A stretch of DNA of 64,000 bases from Enhydrobacter aerosaccus. GTDB taxonomy: Bacteria; Pseudomonadota; Alphaproteobacteria; Reyranellales; Reyranellaceae. Where the stretch lies: assembly GCF_900167455.1 (NCBI RefSeq), contig NZ_FUWJ01000017.1:38056-102055 (forward strand), in the 5' to 3' direction. The position numbers and the translations under genes are program-made. The first letter of the stretch is position 1. Each line of letters opens with the position of its first letter. A model generated the notes under the pieces. It saw only the letters and a list, made by a program, of their open reading frames with translations, was not told the origin of the DNA and made no database searches. Below, in pieces: positions 1-8,695 of the stretch.

Positions 1-843
1 TCGCTCTGGACGGGGGCTGTGGCGGCGATCGAGCAACTGGCGCTCGTCTACTGGTTGCTGCCTCTCGACGCGGACGGCACCGGTGCCGACGCGACGATCT
101 ACTATCACCTGAGCCGCAGCATGATGCTGTTGTTGGCCGGGATCGTCGCCGGCATCGTGGCGCAAAGCCTGCGCCGGCAATTCGAGGATTCAGTCACGGC
201 GGCGGCGGCTCGCGACCGGGTCACAAACCTGTTCGGTCAGCACGTTTCACCCGCCGTCGTCGATCGGCTGCTCGCATCGCATACCGATCCGCCGAGCGAG
301 ATCCGACCGGTCTGCGTGCTGTTTCTCGACATCCGCGGGTTCACGGCGATGAGCCGGACGCGGCCCGCCGCCGAGACGGTGGCGCTGCTGAACGACTTCT
401 TCGCCGACATGGTCGCCATCGTCGATCGTCACGGCGGCATTGTGAACAAGTTCCTGGGCGATGGATTCCTCGCTGTGTTCGGGGCTCCGCTTCCGGATCC
501 AGATGCGGCAGCACATGCCGTGGCCGCCGGGCGCGAAATGCTGAAGGCGCTCGACGCCTGGAACAGGCGGCGGCCGATGCAGGCCCTGCAGGTCGGCATC
601 GGAATCCATTCCGGTGACGCCGTTACCGGGACGGTGGGATCGGCGGAGCGCAAGGAATATACGGTCATCGGCGATACCGTGAATCTCGCCGCGCGGCTCG
701 AGCAGTTGACCAAGGATACCGGTGCCCGGTTGCTGGTCTCCGATGCACTGGTCACGCAGGCACGACAAGCGGATGCAGCGGATCTCGGGCCGATGGCGAT
801 CCGGGGCTACAGCGCTCCGGTGCGCGTTTGGAGGATTGCTTGA
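1..843 (+). CDS. Class III adenylate cyclase, C-terminal part (cut by window edge)
   Basis: Makes cAMP from ATP. The reading frame is open from the first base, so the true start lies outside the window. What remains has two hydrophobic stretches (around nt 20-65 and 115-170), then a linker and a class III catalytic domain. Visible hallmarks are the metal-binding Asp in LFLDIRGF, the loop NKFLGDGFLAVFG with the adenine-selecting Lys and the second Asp, and VIGDTVNLAARLE with the conserved Asn and Arg. Lys plus Asp at the base-selecting positions favours ATP over GTP. Membrane segments before the cyclase domain suggest a CHASE2-type or other membrane sensor upstream, but that is inference. The stop codon overlaps the start of the next gene. 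Confidence 0.9.
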   Translation, partial: SLWTGAVAAIEQLALVYWLLPLDADGTGADATIYYHLSRSMMLLLAGIVAGIVAQSLRRQFEDSVTAAAARDRVTNLFGQHVSPAVVDRLLASHTDPPSEIRPVCVLFLDIRGFTAMSRTRPAAETVALLNDFFADMVAIVDRHGGIVNKFLGDGFLAVFGAPLPDPDAAAHAVAAGREMLKALDAWNRRRPMQALQVGIGIHSGDAVTGTVGSAERKEYTVIGDTVNLAARLEQLTKDTGARLLVSDALVTQARQADAADLGPMAIRGYSAPVRVWRIA

Positions 844-1316
844 ACGACGGCTTGGCCTGGTACTTCGCTTACGGCTCGAACATGGATCCGGCGCGGCTGG
901 TCGACGAACGGCTGAAGCCGAAGGGCGTGGTCCTTGACGACCGTATCGGCGGTCGGCTGGAGGGCTGGCGGCTCACCTTCGACAAGCGCGCTCGCAGCCC
1001 GGTCGGATCGGGCGCCGGCAACATCGTCTCGGCCCCTGGATCGACGGTCCATGGCACGCTGAACGCCTTGCCACCTGAAGGCTTCGATGTGCTTGACGTC
1101 TGGGAAGGTGTGGCCGGCGGTCACTATGAACGTCGGATCGTGCCGATCATCCGCGCCGACAACGGTATGACCGTGCAGGCCATCACTTATATCGCCCTTC
1201 TCACGGGAGAGGGTCTTCGTCCGACGCGCGCCTATCTCAATTATCTTCTGGCCGGTCGCGACCTTCTGCCGACGGACTACTGGGAGTGGCTGAAGGCCAC
1301 CCCCACGTTCGATTGA
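840..1316 (+). CDS. Gamma-glutamylcyclotransferase-like (AIG2/GGCT fold) protein
   Basis: Probable member of the GGCT/AIG2 fold, whose enzymes cyclise gamma-glutamyl groups to 5-oxoproline; the real substrate is unknown. The N-terminus has the family's YGSNM substrate-loop motif (FAYGSNMDP), followed by GTLNAL and a LDVWEGVAGGHYERR segment where the catalytic Glu normally lies. Length of 158 residues is usual for the family. I chose the TTG at 840 because GGAGG at 830-834 sits five bases upstream; this start overlaps the cyclase stop as TTGA, so the two genes are probably translationally coupled. Confidence 0.8.
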   Translation: MNDGLAWYFAYGSNMDPARLVDERLKPKGVVLDDRIGGRLEGWRLTFDKRARSPVGSGAGNIVSAPGSTVHGTLNALPPEGFDVLDVWEGVAGGHYERRIVPIIRADNGMTVQAITYIALLTGEGLRPTRAYLNYLLAGRDLLPTDYWEWLKATPTFD

Positions 1317-1337
1317 TCATGTCCGCCTGATCGATCT

Positions 1338-1790
1338 CTATTTGGCGGTTGCCAGTCCCTTTTCCTTCCGGGCTCCGGCTCTATTGGTCATGGGATCGAA
1401 GCCTTCGAGTTCGGCGACGTCATCCTCGTTCCAGAAGTTCAGCTCGATCATCACGCCGTCTGGATCGTGAAGGAATACCTGCTGCAGAGGGCGGGCGGGA
1501 ACCTTGCGGACCTCGAACGGCACCTTGTCCTTCTTGATGGTGTCGATCGTGCCGCGGATGTCGGAGCAGTTGATCGCCACATGGTCGATCGCGCCGCCGC
1601 CATGGTCTGTCCGGCCGGTCTCCGACACGAGATGCAGGATCGGCTTGTCGCCGGCATAGAGCCAGGCGCCCGGGAAGGGGAAGGGGGGACGGTCGCCGTT
1701 GTACAGGCCGACATAGCGTTCGTAGAAACGCACGGTGGCCTCGAGGTCCTTGCAGTAGACATTCCAATGATCGAGCGAGAGAGCGGGCAT
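1338..1790 (-). CDS. VOC (glyoxalase/dioxygenase fold) family protein
   Basis: A 150-residue vicinal-oxygen-chelate protein. The start LDHWNVYCKDLEATVRFYER and the paired beta-alpha-beta units ending in HDPDGVMIELN are typical. His in the first strand, His in ILHLVSE and Glu near the end are plausible metal ligands. Function could be a small lyase, dioxygenase or a binding protein; nothing in the sequence fixes the substrate. It stands alone, with about 115 bases separating it from the next minus-strand gene upstream. Confidence 0.8.
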   Translation of the reverse strand: MPALSLDHWNVYCKDLEATVRFYERYVGLYNGDRPPFPFPGAWLYAGDKPILHLVSETGRTDHGGGAIDHVAINCSDIRGTIDTIKKDKVPFEVRKVPARPLQQVFLHDPDGVMIELNFWNEDDVAELEGFDPMTNRAGARKEKGLATAK

Positions 1791-1905
1791 GATTTCCTCC
1801 TCTGCAAGCCACGGAGCTTACACCCATCCCGCTCGATCGGGACAATCGGAATTTCCGGCCTGCGGGTGGTATTGGGGGCCGGCCGTTTGCCGTGGAACGC
1901 GCCAT

Positions 1906-2763
1906 TCAGGCGGCTTCCGGTCGGTTGAGGACATGATTGAAGACGACCGAAGGCACGGCGACCCGGCGGTCATCACGGTAGATGGCGCGCAATTCGGCGA
2001 AATGTGCATCGGGCTCGCGGCTGAGCGCAGCCAGCCGGTCGATGAAGGCGAGATCGATTCTGGCATCGTCGGGCGTCATGGCGCCCCAGCCGTCCCAGGG
2101 TAGCATCTCCCGGTTGTTGAGAGCGGCGAGGTCGCGGATCACGTTGCTGGCGATGAACCACAACCCATACATATCGAGGACGCCGAAATTCGCAGGATCG
2201 GCCTGGCCGCTACGGCAGCGAGCCCAGGCTTCTCCGGCGACCAGGAACTCCCCCTTTGGGATGTCGAGCGGATCGAAGGCGAGCTTGAAGAGTTCGCGCT
2301 GGACGGAGTCCATCTGGGAGTCGACCATGGCCCAGCGCTTTTCCGGAGCGTTCCAGTATTCGGTCACCCAGTGATCGATAAACTTGCCCGGTTGGAAATA
2401 GGCGCCGAAACCGCAACGGGCACGGGCGGGTAGACCCTGGCGGCGCAGCATGGCGACGTGCAGCAATGTGAAATGCCGGCAGACTCCGATTTGCCGCGCC
2501 GAAACGGCGCGCGCTTCGGTCAGCGGCCGCGGATCATGTTCCACGATACTTTCCAGCATGGCTGAAACGGATCGGATATGGGCCTGGGCATGCTGGCTGT
2601 CGGTTAGCGCCAGCCCATAGGCGGGAGCGACATGTTCATGCATCAACAGGCCCTGAACGACCTTGGCGCAGGCGGCCGGCCCGGACGATATCGAGTCGAA
2701 CAGCGCGCCGAGTGTTCCCGGATCGCTGAGATCGACGGGCTGGCGATAGAAGTCGAGGCTCAT
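1906..2763 (-). CDS. Transglutaminase-like cysteine protein
   Basis: A 285-residue cytoplasmic protein with a transglutaminase/protease-like core. The catalytic triad is visible as Cys95 in GVCRHFTLLHVAMLRRQGLPAR, His131 in FIDHWVTEYW and Asp148 in WAMVDSQMD. Such proteins can be peptidases, amidases or peptide N-glycanase-like; no signal peptide is present, so it probably acts inside the cell. It overlaps the upstream SRPBCC gene by four bases (ATGA type), so it is likely the third gene of the arsR-SRPBCC unit. The specific substrate is unknown. Confidence 0.8.
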   Translation of the reverse strand: MSLDFYRQPVDLSDPGTLGALFDSISSGPAACAKVVQGLLMHEHVAPAYGLALTDSQHAQAHIRSVSAMLESIVEHDPRPLTEARAVSARQIGVCRHFTLLHVAMLRRQGLPARARCGFGAYFQPGKFIDHWVTEYWNAPEKRWAMVDSQMDSVQRELFKLAFDPLDIPKGEFLVAGEAWARCRSGQADPANFGVLDMYGLWFIASNVIRDLAALNNREMLPWDGWGAMTPDDARIDLAFIDRLAALSREPDAHFAELRAIYRDDRRVAVPSVVFNHVLNRPEAA

Positions 2764-3191
2764 GCGAACACCTTCTCGAGATTGTCGAGGGCATGGTTCC
2801 AGCCCACGCCGTGATCGTCACGGACCTTCTCGTTGAAGAACCGTTCGTGCGTCAGCGTGAGCAGGCTGCCCTCGCTCGAGGGCCTGATGTCGATGGTGAC
2901 CTGTGATTCGCGCTCGGGCGTGCTTTGCCATGTCCAGGTGAAAACCAGCTTCCGGTTGGGCTCGATCTCACGATAGACGCCGCTCACGCTGTGGTGTTCG
3001 CCGCTGGCGCCCCAGAATTGCACGCGGAACCGCCCGCCGACGCGCAGATCGGTCTCGGCAATGGGTTTGTTCGGGTGGGGCGTGACGCCCCACCATCGCA
3101 TCATCTGCTCCGGCTGGGTCCACGCTTGGTAGACTTTTTCCGGCGGGGCCTTGAGCTGGCGCTTGAGGACGAGGCTGGGGGCGCTGGCCAT
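2760..3191 (-). CDS. SRPBCC / AHSA1-like domain protein
   Basis: A 143-residue START-like hydrophobic-ligand-binding protein (AHSA1 family). The N-terminus LVLKRQLKAPPEKVYQAWTQPEQMMRWWG is the classic beginning of the fold, and FTWTWQ plus the C-terminal amphipathic helix (GWNHALDNLEKVF) complete it. Paired with an ArsR gene just upstream, as is very common; the pair usually responds to a stress or small molecule that is rarely known. It shares 91 bases with the end of the ArsR gene in another frame, so expression is probably coupled. Confidence 0.85.
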   Translation of the reverse strand: MASAPSLVLKRQLKAPPEKVYQAWTQPEQMMRWWGVTPHPNKPIAETDLRVGGRFRVQFWGASGEHHSVSGVYREIEPNRKLVFTWTWQSTPERESQVTIDIRPSSEGSLLTLTHERFFNEKVRDDHGVGWNHALDNLEKVFA

Positions 3192-3520
3192 TGATCTTGC
3201 TCCAGGAATGCCGCGAGACGGTCGAGTTGCTCGGTCCAGTAGCGCTCGTAGTGGGCGAGCCAGTTCATCGCCTGCTCCATCGGTGCCGGATTCAGCCGGC
3301 AGGAAACGGTGCGACCGGTCTTGGTGCGGACGATCAGCCCGGCATCGGACAGCACGTCGAGATGCTTCATGATGGCGGGCAGAGAGACGGGGAAGGGCCG
3401 CGCCAGTTCACTCACGCTGGCACCCGGCTCCTCGTCGAGCCGGGCGAGGAGGGCACGGCGTGTCGGATCGGCCAGAGCGGCGAAAGTGCGGTCGAGCGCG
3501 GCGGGCTGATAGTTAACCAT
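3101..3520 (-). CDS. ArsR-family winged-helix transcriptional regulator
   Basis: A 139-residue ArsR/SmtB-fold repressor. It opens with ALDRTFAALADPTRRALLARL and has the winged helix-turn-helix SVSELARPFPVSLPAIMKHLDVL. No metal-binding ELCVCDL-type cysteine motif is present, so it belongs to the large metal-independent group found beside SRPBCC genes. The start ATG is at 3518-3520; the frame is open upstream too, but homology begins here. Its tail is Ser/Arg/Lys rich and runs 91 bases into the SRPBCC gene. Likely autoregulates the three-gene unit. Confidence 0.85.
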   Translation of the reverse strand: MVNYQPAALDRTFAALADPTRRALLARLDEEPGASVSELARPFPVSLPAIMKHLDVLSDAGLIVRTKTGRTVSCRLNPAPMEQAMNWLAHYERYWTEQLDRLAAFLEQDQWPAPPASSSSASSRPRRKKSTKRGPSRSR

Positions 3521-3739
3521 AATGTTTAGTAAATGACCGAGCCGCCCTCGGCCTGTCAAGACAGGAAGACACTGCGTCGCCGTGACCCGCCTTGGCGCCT
3601 CGGTGGCTCGCCTTCGCTCGAGGCCACGGAGAATCGTTGTCATACGCAGTTGGTCTATTCGTGCGAAGAAGGAGAGACTGGGTGAGGCGGCGAGCCGGCC
3701 TTGCCACGTACGATAGCTCCAGAGGGATGGGAAAACCGA

Positions 3740-4957
3740 GTGCATCGTCACGACACCGCCCCACCGGGAATCCGCCGCTCGCTGGAAGCGCTCAATTTCT
3801 TCATGGCCGATATCCAGGCCGGCCTCGGGCCGTTCCTCGGCGTGTTCCTGCTGGCGCACGGCTGGAAGAGCGGGCTGATCGGCAGCGTCATGACGATCGG
3901 CGGGATCGCCGGCATGCTGGTGACCACGCCGTTGGGCGCGCTGGTGGACGGCACTCGTCGCAAGCGCCTCTACATCATCGTGCCCTGTATCTGCGTCGTG
4001 CTGGCCTCGGCGCTCGTGCTGGGTTCGCAGGCCTTCTGGGTCGTTGCTGCCTCGCAGGTCGCCTCTGCCATGGCGAGCGCCGCGCTGGCGCCCGCCATCG
4101 CCGGCATGACGTTGGGGCTGGTGCGCCAAGCCGGCTTCAATCGCCAGATGGGCCGCAACCAGGCCTTCAATCACGCCGGCAACATGGTCGGCGCCGGACT
4201 GTCCGGCCTGCTCGGTTGGCAGTTCGGCTATCCCGCGGTGTTCGCCCTGGCGGCGCTGTTCGGCGTATTGGCGATCGTCTCGGTGCTGACCATTCCGCCC
4301 GCCGCGATCGACGACCGTGCCGCCCGCGGCCTCGCCGACAAGGACGAGGGGAGCGCTCAAGCGAGCGGTCTCGCCGTGCTACTGGACTGCAAGCCGTTGC
4401 TGGCGCTGGCGGCGGCGCTGCTGCTCTTCCATTTCGGCAATGCGGCGATGCTGCCGCTCTACGGCCTCGCCGTCGTGGATGCGGAACACACCGATGGGCC
4501 CGGCTTCGTCGCTCTCACTATCGTTGTGGCGCAGGCGGTGATGATCGTCGCGTCGCTGGTCGCCATGCGCCTGGCGGAGCAGCGCGGCTATTGGCTGGTC
4601 CTGATGATCTCCTTCCTGGCGCTGCCGCTGCGCGGCCTGATCGCCGCCGGCTGCATCGCGCCCTGGGGCGTCTTCCCGGTGCAGATCCTGGATGGCGTCG
4701 GCGCCGGCCTGCAGAGCGTCGCCGTGCCCGGCCTGGTCGCGCGGCTCCTCGACGGCACCGGCCGCATCAATGTCGGGCAGGGCGCGGTGATGACCCTGCA
4801 GGGCATCGGTGCTGCCCTCAGCCCCGCCGTTGGCGGCTGGATCGCCGAGCGACTCGGCTATCCCGCTGCCTTTCTCGCCCTGGGCGGCATCGCGCTCGGC
4901 TCGATCGCGATCTGGCTCGCCTGTGCCCGGATGCAGGGGCTTCGGGCGGCGTCGTAA
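3740..4957 (+). CDS. MFS transporter (paralogue of the one at 6801-8033)
   Basis: A 405-residue inner-membrane permease of the major facilitator superfamily with about twelve hydrophobic segments. It starts RRSLEALNFFMADIQAGLGPFLGVFL and has the intracellular motif A region PLGALVDGTRRKRL after the second helix. I chose GTG 3740, with GAGGGA at 3722-3727 upstream; a TTG at 3701 is possible but adds a non-homologous leader. Strong family resemblance (N-terminal xxFFxADxQxGxGPF, and a matching late segment GxxxFNxxQGxVxTMxGIGAxLSP) links it to the MFS gene at 6801-8033. Direction and substrate of transport are unknown. Confidence 0.85.
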   Translation: MHRHDTAPPGIRRSLEALNFFMADIQAGLGPFLGVFLLAHGWKSGLIGSVMTIGGIAGMLVTTPLGALVDGTRRKRLYIIVPCICVVLASALVLGSQAFWVVAASQVASAMASAALAPAIAGMTLGLVRQAGFNRQMGRNQAFNHAGNMVGAGLSGLLGWQFGYPAVFALAALFGVLAIVSVLTIPPAAIDDRAARGLADKDEGSAQASGLAVLLDCKPLLALAAALLLFHFGNAAMLPLYGLAVVDAEHTDGPGFVALTIVVAQAVMIVASLVAMRLAEQRGYWLVLMISFLALPLRGLIAAGCIAPWGVFPVQILDGVGAGLQSVAVPGLVARLLDGTGRINVGQGAVMTLQGIGAALSPAVGGWIAERLGYPAAFLALGGIALGSIAIWLACARMQGLRAAS

Positions 4958-5186
4958 CGGTGATGCAGCCTTCCGGAGAAAAATTCAGCGCGGAGTGGAG
5001 ATGGTGGGCGAAGTGAAGAGTCCGAAACTCTGAATTGGAGTTTCCGCGATCGGACTGGGCTATGCGGACTGCTGATCGGTGCCTGCACAATGAAGCGCTC
5101 GCGGCGCACTGGCAGCGAGAGAACGTTTCACGTAATTGAGGAAGGCCTCATCGGATGACCATCGATATTTCTGGAGCCCGACGGTC

Positions 5187-5669
5187 GTGCATCACAGCGT
5201 TGTCTATACCGAACCCATGCTCCGTCGGGCTGTCCGATTATTCCTGTGGCGCGGTGTGATACGCCGGCGTGCCTGGATGTGGCTGACGGCCATTGTCGTT
5301 CCAAGTATCGGCCTCGCGGTTGGCTGGCGTGACGATCCAGTATGGATATCGTTCGTCGAGATCGCAGTGATCATGCTTGTTCCTCTTTGCCTGTTGATCG
5401 TCTGGCGAGCACATTTCACCAATACCGTCGGCAAGTTCCGCTCGATGACGCGGCCTGTTGGTGAATTTGTTTTCGGAGATCAGGACGTGACGATCAGGTC
5501 GGAACTCGGTTCGATGACGCTGCCATGGGCGCGCTTCACGGACGTTTGGCAGACGCCGGAATTCTGGATGATCTTCCTGGGACAGGACCAATTCGTGACG
5601 TTGCCAGTCATGGACATTCCCGAAGAGACGTTGGCTTTCTTGCGCTCTCGGTTGCCGCACAATTCCTGA
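5187..5669 (+). CDS. YcxB-like membrane protein
   Basis: A 160-residue protein with two hydrophobic helices near the N-terminus (AWMWLTAIVVPSIGLAVGW and FVEIAVIMLVPLCLLIVW), then a soluble part ending in PWARFTDVWQTPEFWMIFLG and a basic tail. This layout, two helices followed by a small PH-like beta domain, is that of YcxB-like proteins, whose function is not known. GTG 5187 has GGAG ten bases upstream; a TTG at 5136 would add 17 residues. It is isolated from its neighbours by gaps of 229 and 397 bases. Confidence 0.6.
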   Translation: MHHSVVYTEPMLRRAVRLFLWRGVIRRRAWMWLTAIVVPSIGLAVGWRDDPVWISFVEIAVIMLVPLCLLIVWRAHFTNTVGKFRSMTRPVGEFVFGDQDVTIRSELGSMTLPWARFTDVWQTPEFWMIFLGQDQFVTLPVMDIPEETLAFLRSRLPHNS

Positions 5670-6066
5670 TGCCCCTCGATCGGCCTGGCATTGGCTCGAT
5701 CGATGGGAAAACGATGAAAGCAGGAGTCCTTCTCGCGGAGGCCGCAATTGCCAACTTTCGCAGGAGGCGTAGAGGGCCATAATCGTCGCTTGGGTCTTGT
5801 CAGCCCTATAGTGGCGGCATCTCTCGTTGCGAGGAAACCTCAGGTGCTGCCGTGTCGCGTTTTTGCTTCCGTCTCCATCGTTCCGCCATCGTGACCCGCG
5901 GGCAATCACTCCGGCCGCGCCGCTGGCCCTCGCGAGGCTCGCGAGCCTCGCGAGGATTCGCCTGAAATGCCGATTCGACCGGCCTCGGAGGCCAATCCTC
6001 GCGAGGCGATTTTTTTTGTTGGACGCGATGCGGTTGGGAGAAAAGGACGTCGCGCGAGCGGGCGCT
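5670..6066. other. Intergenic region with nested palindromes
   Basis: A 397-base stretch between a plus-strand and a minus-strand gene. No convincing gene was found in it. Its last part holds a dense palindrome cluster (see 5928-6017) ending in a run of eight T. The earlier part (5670-5925) shows nothing I can name. Confidence 0.5.
5928..6017 (+). repeat. Nested palindrome cluster, three copies of CCTCGCGAGG, ending in T8
   Basis: The self-complementary decamer CCTCGCGAGG occurs at 5928-5937, 5946-5955 and 5997-6006. The first two copies with CTCGCGAG between them form one 28-bp perfect palindrome (5928-5955). The second copy plus ATT (5946-5958) pairs with AAT plus the third copy (5994-6006), enclosing a further hairpin GGCCTC-G-GAGGCC, and is followed by CGA and eight T (6010-6017). 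This could be a strong plus-strand terminator or a REP-like element; it lies between convergent genes. Confidence 0.6.
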
Positions 6067-6804
6067 CTACACCCGCTCGATCAGCGCCATCGCGGCGGCG
6101 GGATTGCGTACCTTCGCGCCCGAGATGAAGTAGATGAACGCGTCGCCGTTCTTGGCCCAGGCCTTGGCGCGTTTGGCCCACTTGTCCAGATCGGCCGGCT
6201 TGTAGCCGGTCTTGATCTTCTCTTCCGTGCCCATCAGCCGGGCATAGGTGAAGTCGGCGGTGTGCTCGTCGATCTCGGGGAAGTCCTTGTCGTGGGCATA
6301 GACGATCGCGACCTTGTACTTGCGGCACAGATCGTAGAATCGATCGTCCTGGAAGCTCGGATGACGCACCTCCAACGCATGGCGCAGCGGCAGCTTGCCG
6401 GCCTCGCGCGGCAGGAGCTTGAGGAACGACTCGATGTCCTCCGGATCGAACTTCTTGGTCGCCATGAACTGCCAGTTGATCGGCCCCAGCCGGTCGCGCA
6501 GCTCGACCAGCCCCTGGCTCACGAAGCGGTTCACCGATTCGGCCGCGTCGGCCAGCACGCGCCGGTTGGTGCAGAAGCGCGAGGCCTTCATCGCGAAGAC
6601 GAAACCGTCCGGCGTCTCGTCGCGCCACTTGGCCCAGCTCGCGGGCTTGAAGCTCGAGTAATAGGTCCCGTTGATCTCGATCGAGGTGAGCTTGCGGCTG
6701 GCGTATTCGAGTTCGCGCTTTTGCGTCAGGCCCTCGGGATAGAAGACGCCGCGCCAGGGTTCGAACGTCCAGCCGCCGATGCCGATGTGGATCTTGCCTG
6801 TCAT
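6067..6804 (-). CDS. DUF72 (YecE-like) TIM-barrel protein
   Basis: A 245-residue protein of the DUF72/YecE family, which has a TIM-barrel fold and no firmly assigned reaction. Family marks are the start IHIGIGGWTFEPWRGVFYPEG, the EINGTYYSSFKPASWAKW segment and FVFAMKASRF. It overlaps the upstream MFS gene by four bases, so both are probably on one message. The neighbour gives no firm clue to function. Confidence 0.85.
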   Translation of the reverse strand: MTGKIHIGIGGWTFEPWRGVFYPEGLTQKRELEYASRKLTSIEINGTYYSSFKPASWAKWRDETPDGFVFAMKASRFCTNRRVLADAAESVNRFVSQGLVELRDRLGPINWQFMATKKFDPEDIESFLKLLPREAGKLPLRHALEVRHPSFQDDRFYDLCRKYKVAIVYAHDKDFPEIDEHTADFTYARLMGTEEKIKTGYKPADLDKWAKRAKAWAKNGDAFIYFISGAKVRNPAAAMALIERV

Positions 6805-8033
6805 GGGCTCTTCTTACCATGACAGGGAGGTTTCTGCTCGTGTGGACGCGTTTCGGGCATGAACAGCGCGACCACCATCAGCCCGACGAACGCAATGACG
6901 GCAAGGCCGAGGAAGGCGGTCGAGCTGCCGGCGGTGTCGGTGATATAGCCGGCCAAGGTCGGGCTCAGCGAGGCGCCGATGCCCATCATGGTGCCGACGA
7001 GGCCCTGGGTGAGGTTGAAATGGCCGGTGCCGCGGGTGAGATCGGCCACGGTCAGCGGCACCATCACGCTGAAGACCGTCGCCGTGACACCGTCGAGAAG
7101 CTGGGCCAGCACGAGAAGATAGGGATCGGTCACCGTGGCGAAGAGCAGGCCGCGCAAGGGCAGCGCCGCCAGTCCGATGAGCAGGATCGGCCGGCGGCCC
7201 CAGCGCTGGGCCTGGCGGCCGGCCCACGGCGAGCACAGGGCGACCACGATCTGCGGGCCGACCATGCAGGCGGCGATCAGGATCGTCGCCCAGTCACTGC
7301 TGCGTGTCGTGAGCACGCTGCCCATCAAGGGCAGCATCGCCGCGTTGGCGAGGTGGAACAGGAGAATGCTGCAGCCGAACACCAGGAGCGGTCGGCTCAG
7401 CAACGAGCGCAGGGTACCCCTGGCGGGCCTGTCCACCTGCTGCTGGGGCGGGCTGCCATGGGCCTGCTCCGGGTCGATCTCGCGCGGCGCGATGAAGCTG
7501 AGCGCGATCCAGGTCGGGATCAGCAGGGCGGCCGTGACGAGGAAGACGGATCTCGTCTCGAAGAAGTAGCCGCAGGCGCCCATGATGGCGGCCGAGAGGC
7601 CGGCGCCGATCGAGGCGAAGCGCGCATTGCGGCCGAGCCGCTCACCGATCGCCGATTGCCCGACGAGGCCGAGGCTCATGGCAGCGATGGCCGGCCCGAG
7701 AAGGCAGCTCGCGGCCGCATGCAAGGCGGCAGCCGTAAAGACGATGGGAAAGATCGGCCAGGCGGCATAGGCGATGGCGCTGGCACTGATGAGACCAACG
7801 GCAGTCGCCGCCACCAGCCGCTCCGATCGCGCCGCGTCGAGCAGGACGCCGCCCGGAATCTGGCCGATCAGCGAAACGACTCCGGCCACCGACAGGATCA
7901 GGCCGATATCGACCTGGGTCCACTTCTGCGCGGTGAGATAGACCGAGACGAAGGGGCCGAAGCCGGTCTGAACATCGGCGACGAAGAACGCGAACCAGTC
8001 GAGGCCGCGCAGGCTGCGTCGCGACGCCGGCAT
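6801..8033 (-). CDS. MFS transporter (paralogue of the one at 3740-4957)
   Basis: A 410-residue inner-membrane permease with about twelve hydrophobic stretches. It opens RRSLRGLDWFAFFVADVQTGFGPFVSVYL, closely paralleling the MFS protein encoded at 3740-4957, and has the motif A region PGGVLLDAARSERL. The start codon touches the stop of the upstream PRC-barrel gene (shared base 8033), and its stop overlaps the DUF72 start, so PRC-barrel, MFS and DUF72 look like one operon. Substrate unknown. Confidence 0.85.
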   Translation of the reverse strand: MPASRRSLRGLDWFAFFVADVQTGFGPFVSVYLTAQKWTQVDIGLILSVAGVVSLIGQIPGGVLLDAARSERLVAATAVGLISASAIAYAAWPIFPIVFTAAALHAAASCLLGPAIAAMSLGLVGQSAIGERLGRNARFASIGAGLSAAIMGACGYFFETRSVFLVTAALLIPTWIALSFIAPREIDPEQAHGSPPQQQVDRPARGTLRSLLSRPLLVFGCSILLFHLANAAMLPLMGSVLTTRSSDWATILIAACMVGPQIVVALCSPWAGRQAQRWGRRPILLIGLAALPLRGLLFATVTDPYLLVLAQLLDGVTATVFSVMVPLTVADLTRGTGHFNLTQGLVGTMMGIGASLSPTLAGYITDTAGSSTAFLGLAVIAFVGLMVVALFMPETRPHEQKPPCHGKKSP

Positions 8034-8638
8034 CAGGGGAGAGACTCGAGATTTCCCGAAGCGCCGAGAACGACGATCGGCTGGCCCTCCTTGTATTCCG
8101 GGGCCGCCTTGACCTGCTCCCGGCTGAGTTCCAGGACGATGCCGTACCGCTTGGTCGCCGCCGGGACGAAGTGCAGCGCCCTCCAGTCGACGGCGATCTT
8201 CCGACTGCCGACTCCGAGGAAGCCGCCGAAATCGATGATGGCCGCGCGCGGCTTGCCCTCGCCATCGACGATGACATCGACGATGCGACCCATGCTCTCG
8301 TTGGCGATCGTGCGCACCTCGCCGCCCACGATGCCCTGGACTTCGCGGCTGCCGAGGACCGTGACAGAGGGAGGGCCACTGCTGTCGCCTGGTGCCGTGG
8401 TGGGAGGTGGCGCCGCGGGAGGGGAATGGGTCGTTGGCGGAGCGGGCGATGGTGCCGGAGGCGTTGGCGCTGAAGAAGAGCCTTGGCTGCTCGATGTATC
8501 GGGGGCGTTGGGGGACGCTTCAGGCTGCTGGGAAGAGGGTGGGCTCTGCGCCGGCGGGTCCTGGGCCAGCGAGGCGGTGCTGCCAAAATGAAAGGCCAAC
8601 AGCATCGCCGCGACCAACCAAAGCCTTTTGCCGCTCAT
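8033..8638 (-). CDS. Secreted PRC-barrel domain protein
   Basis: A 201-residue exported protein. Residues 1-25 form a signal peptide (KRLWLVAAMLLAFHFGSTASLA, cleaved near AQD). Residues 26-90 are a low-complexity linker rich in Pro, Ser, Ala and Thr. The C-terminal half is a PRC-barrel: LGSREVQGIVGGEV, ESMGRIVDVIVDGEGKPRA and the strand VDWRALHFVP. PRC-barrels bind RNA, photosystem proteins or lipids in different settings; here the export signal suggests an envelope role. It is the first gene of the PRC-MFS-DUF72 run. Confidence 0.8.
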   Translation of the reverse strand: MSGKRLWLVAAMLLAFHFGSTASLAQDPPAQSPPSSQQPEASPNAPDTSSSQGSSSAPTPPAPSPAPPTTHSPPAAPPPTTAPGDSSGPPSVTVLGSREVQGIVGGEVRTIANESMGRIVDVIVDGEGKPRAAIIDFGGFLGVGSRKIAVDWRALHFVPAATKRYGIVLELSREQVKAAPEYKEGQPIVVLGASGNLESLP

Positions 8639-8695
8639 ACAGCCCTCCCGCGCCGAGCGTTAACTCGAAAGGCCCGGGCGGGTTCCCGCGTCGCT

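Noticed and set aside
5963..5977. A 13-base string shared with the hairpin-rich gap near 47790
   Set aside because: A 13-base match between two places in 64 kb is expected by chance several times over; the flanks do not match.
5827..6822. A 331-codon plus-strand frame opposite the DUF72 gene
   Set aside because: Antisense to a conserved protein and passes through the palindrome cluster and T-run.
6819..8591. A 590-codon plus-strand frame opposite the MFS and PRC-barrel genes
   Set aside because: Antisense to two conserved genes and of low-complexity composition.
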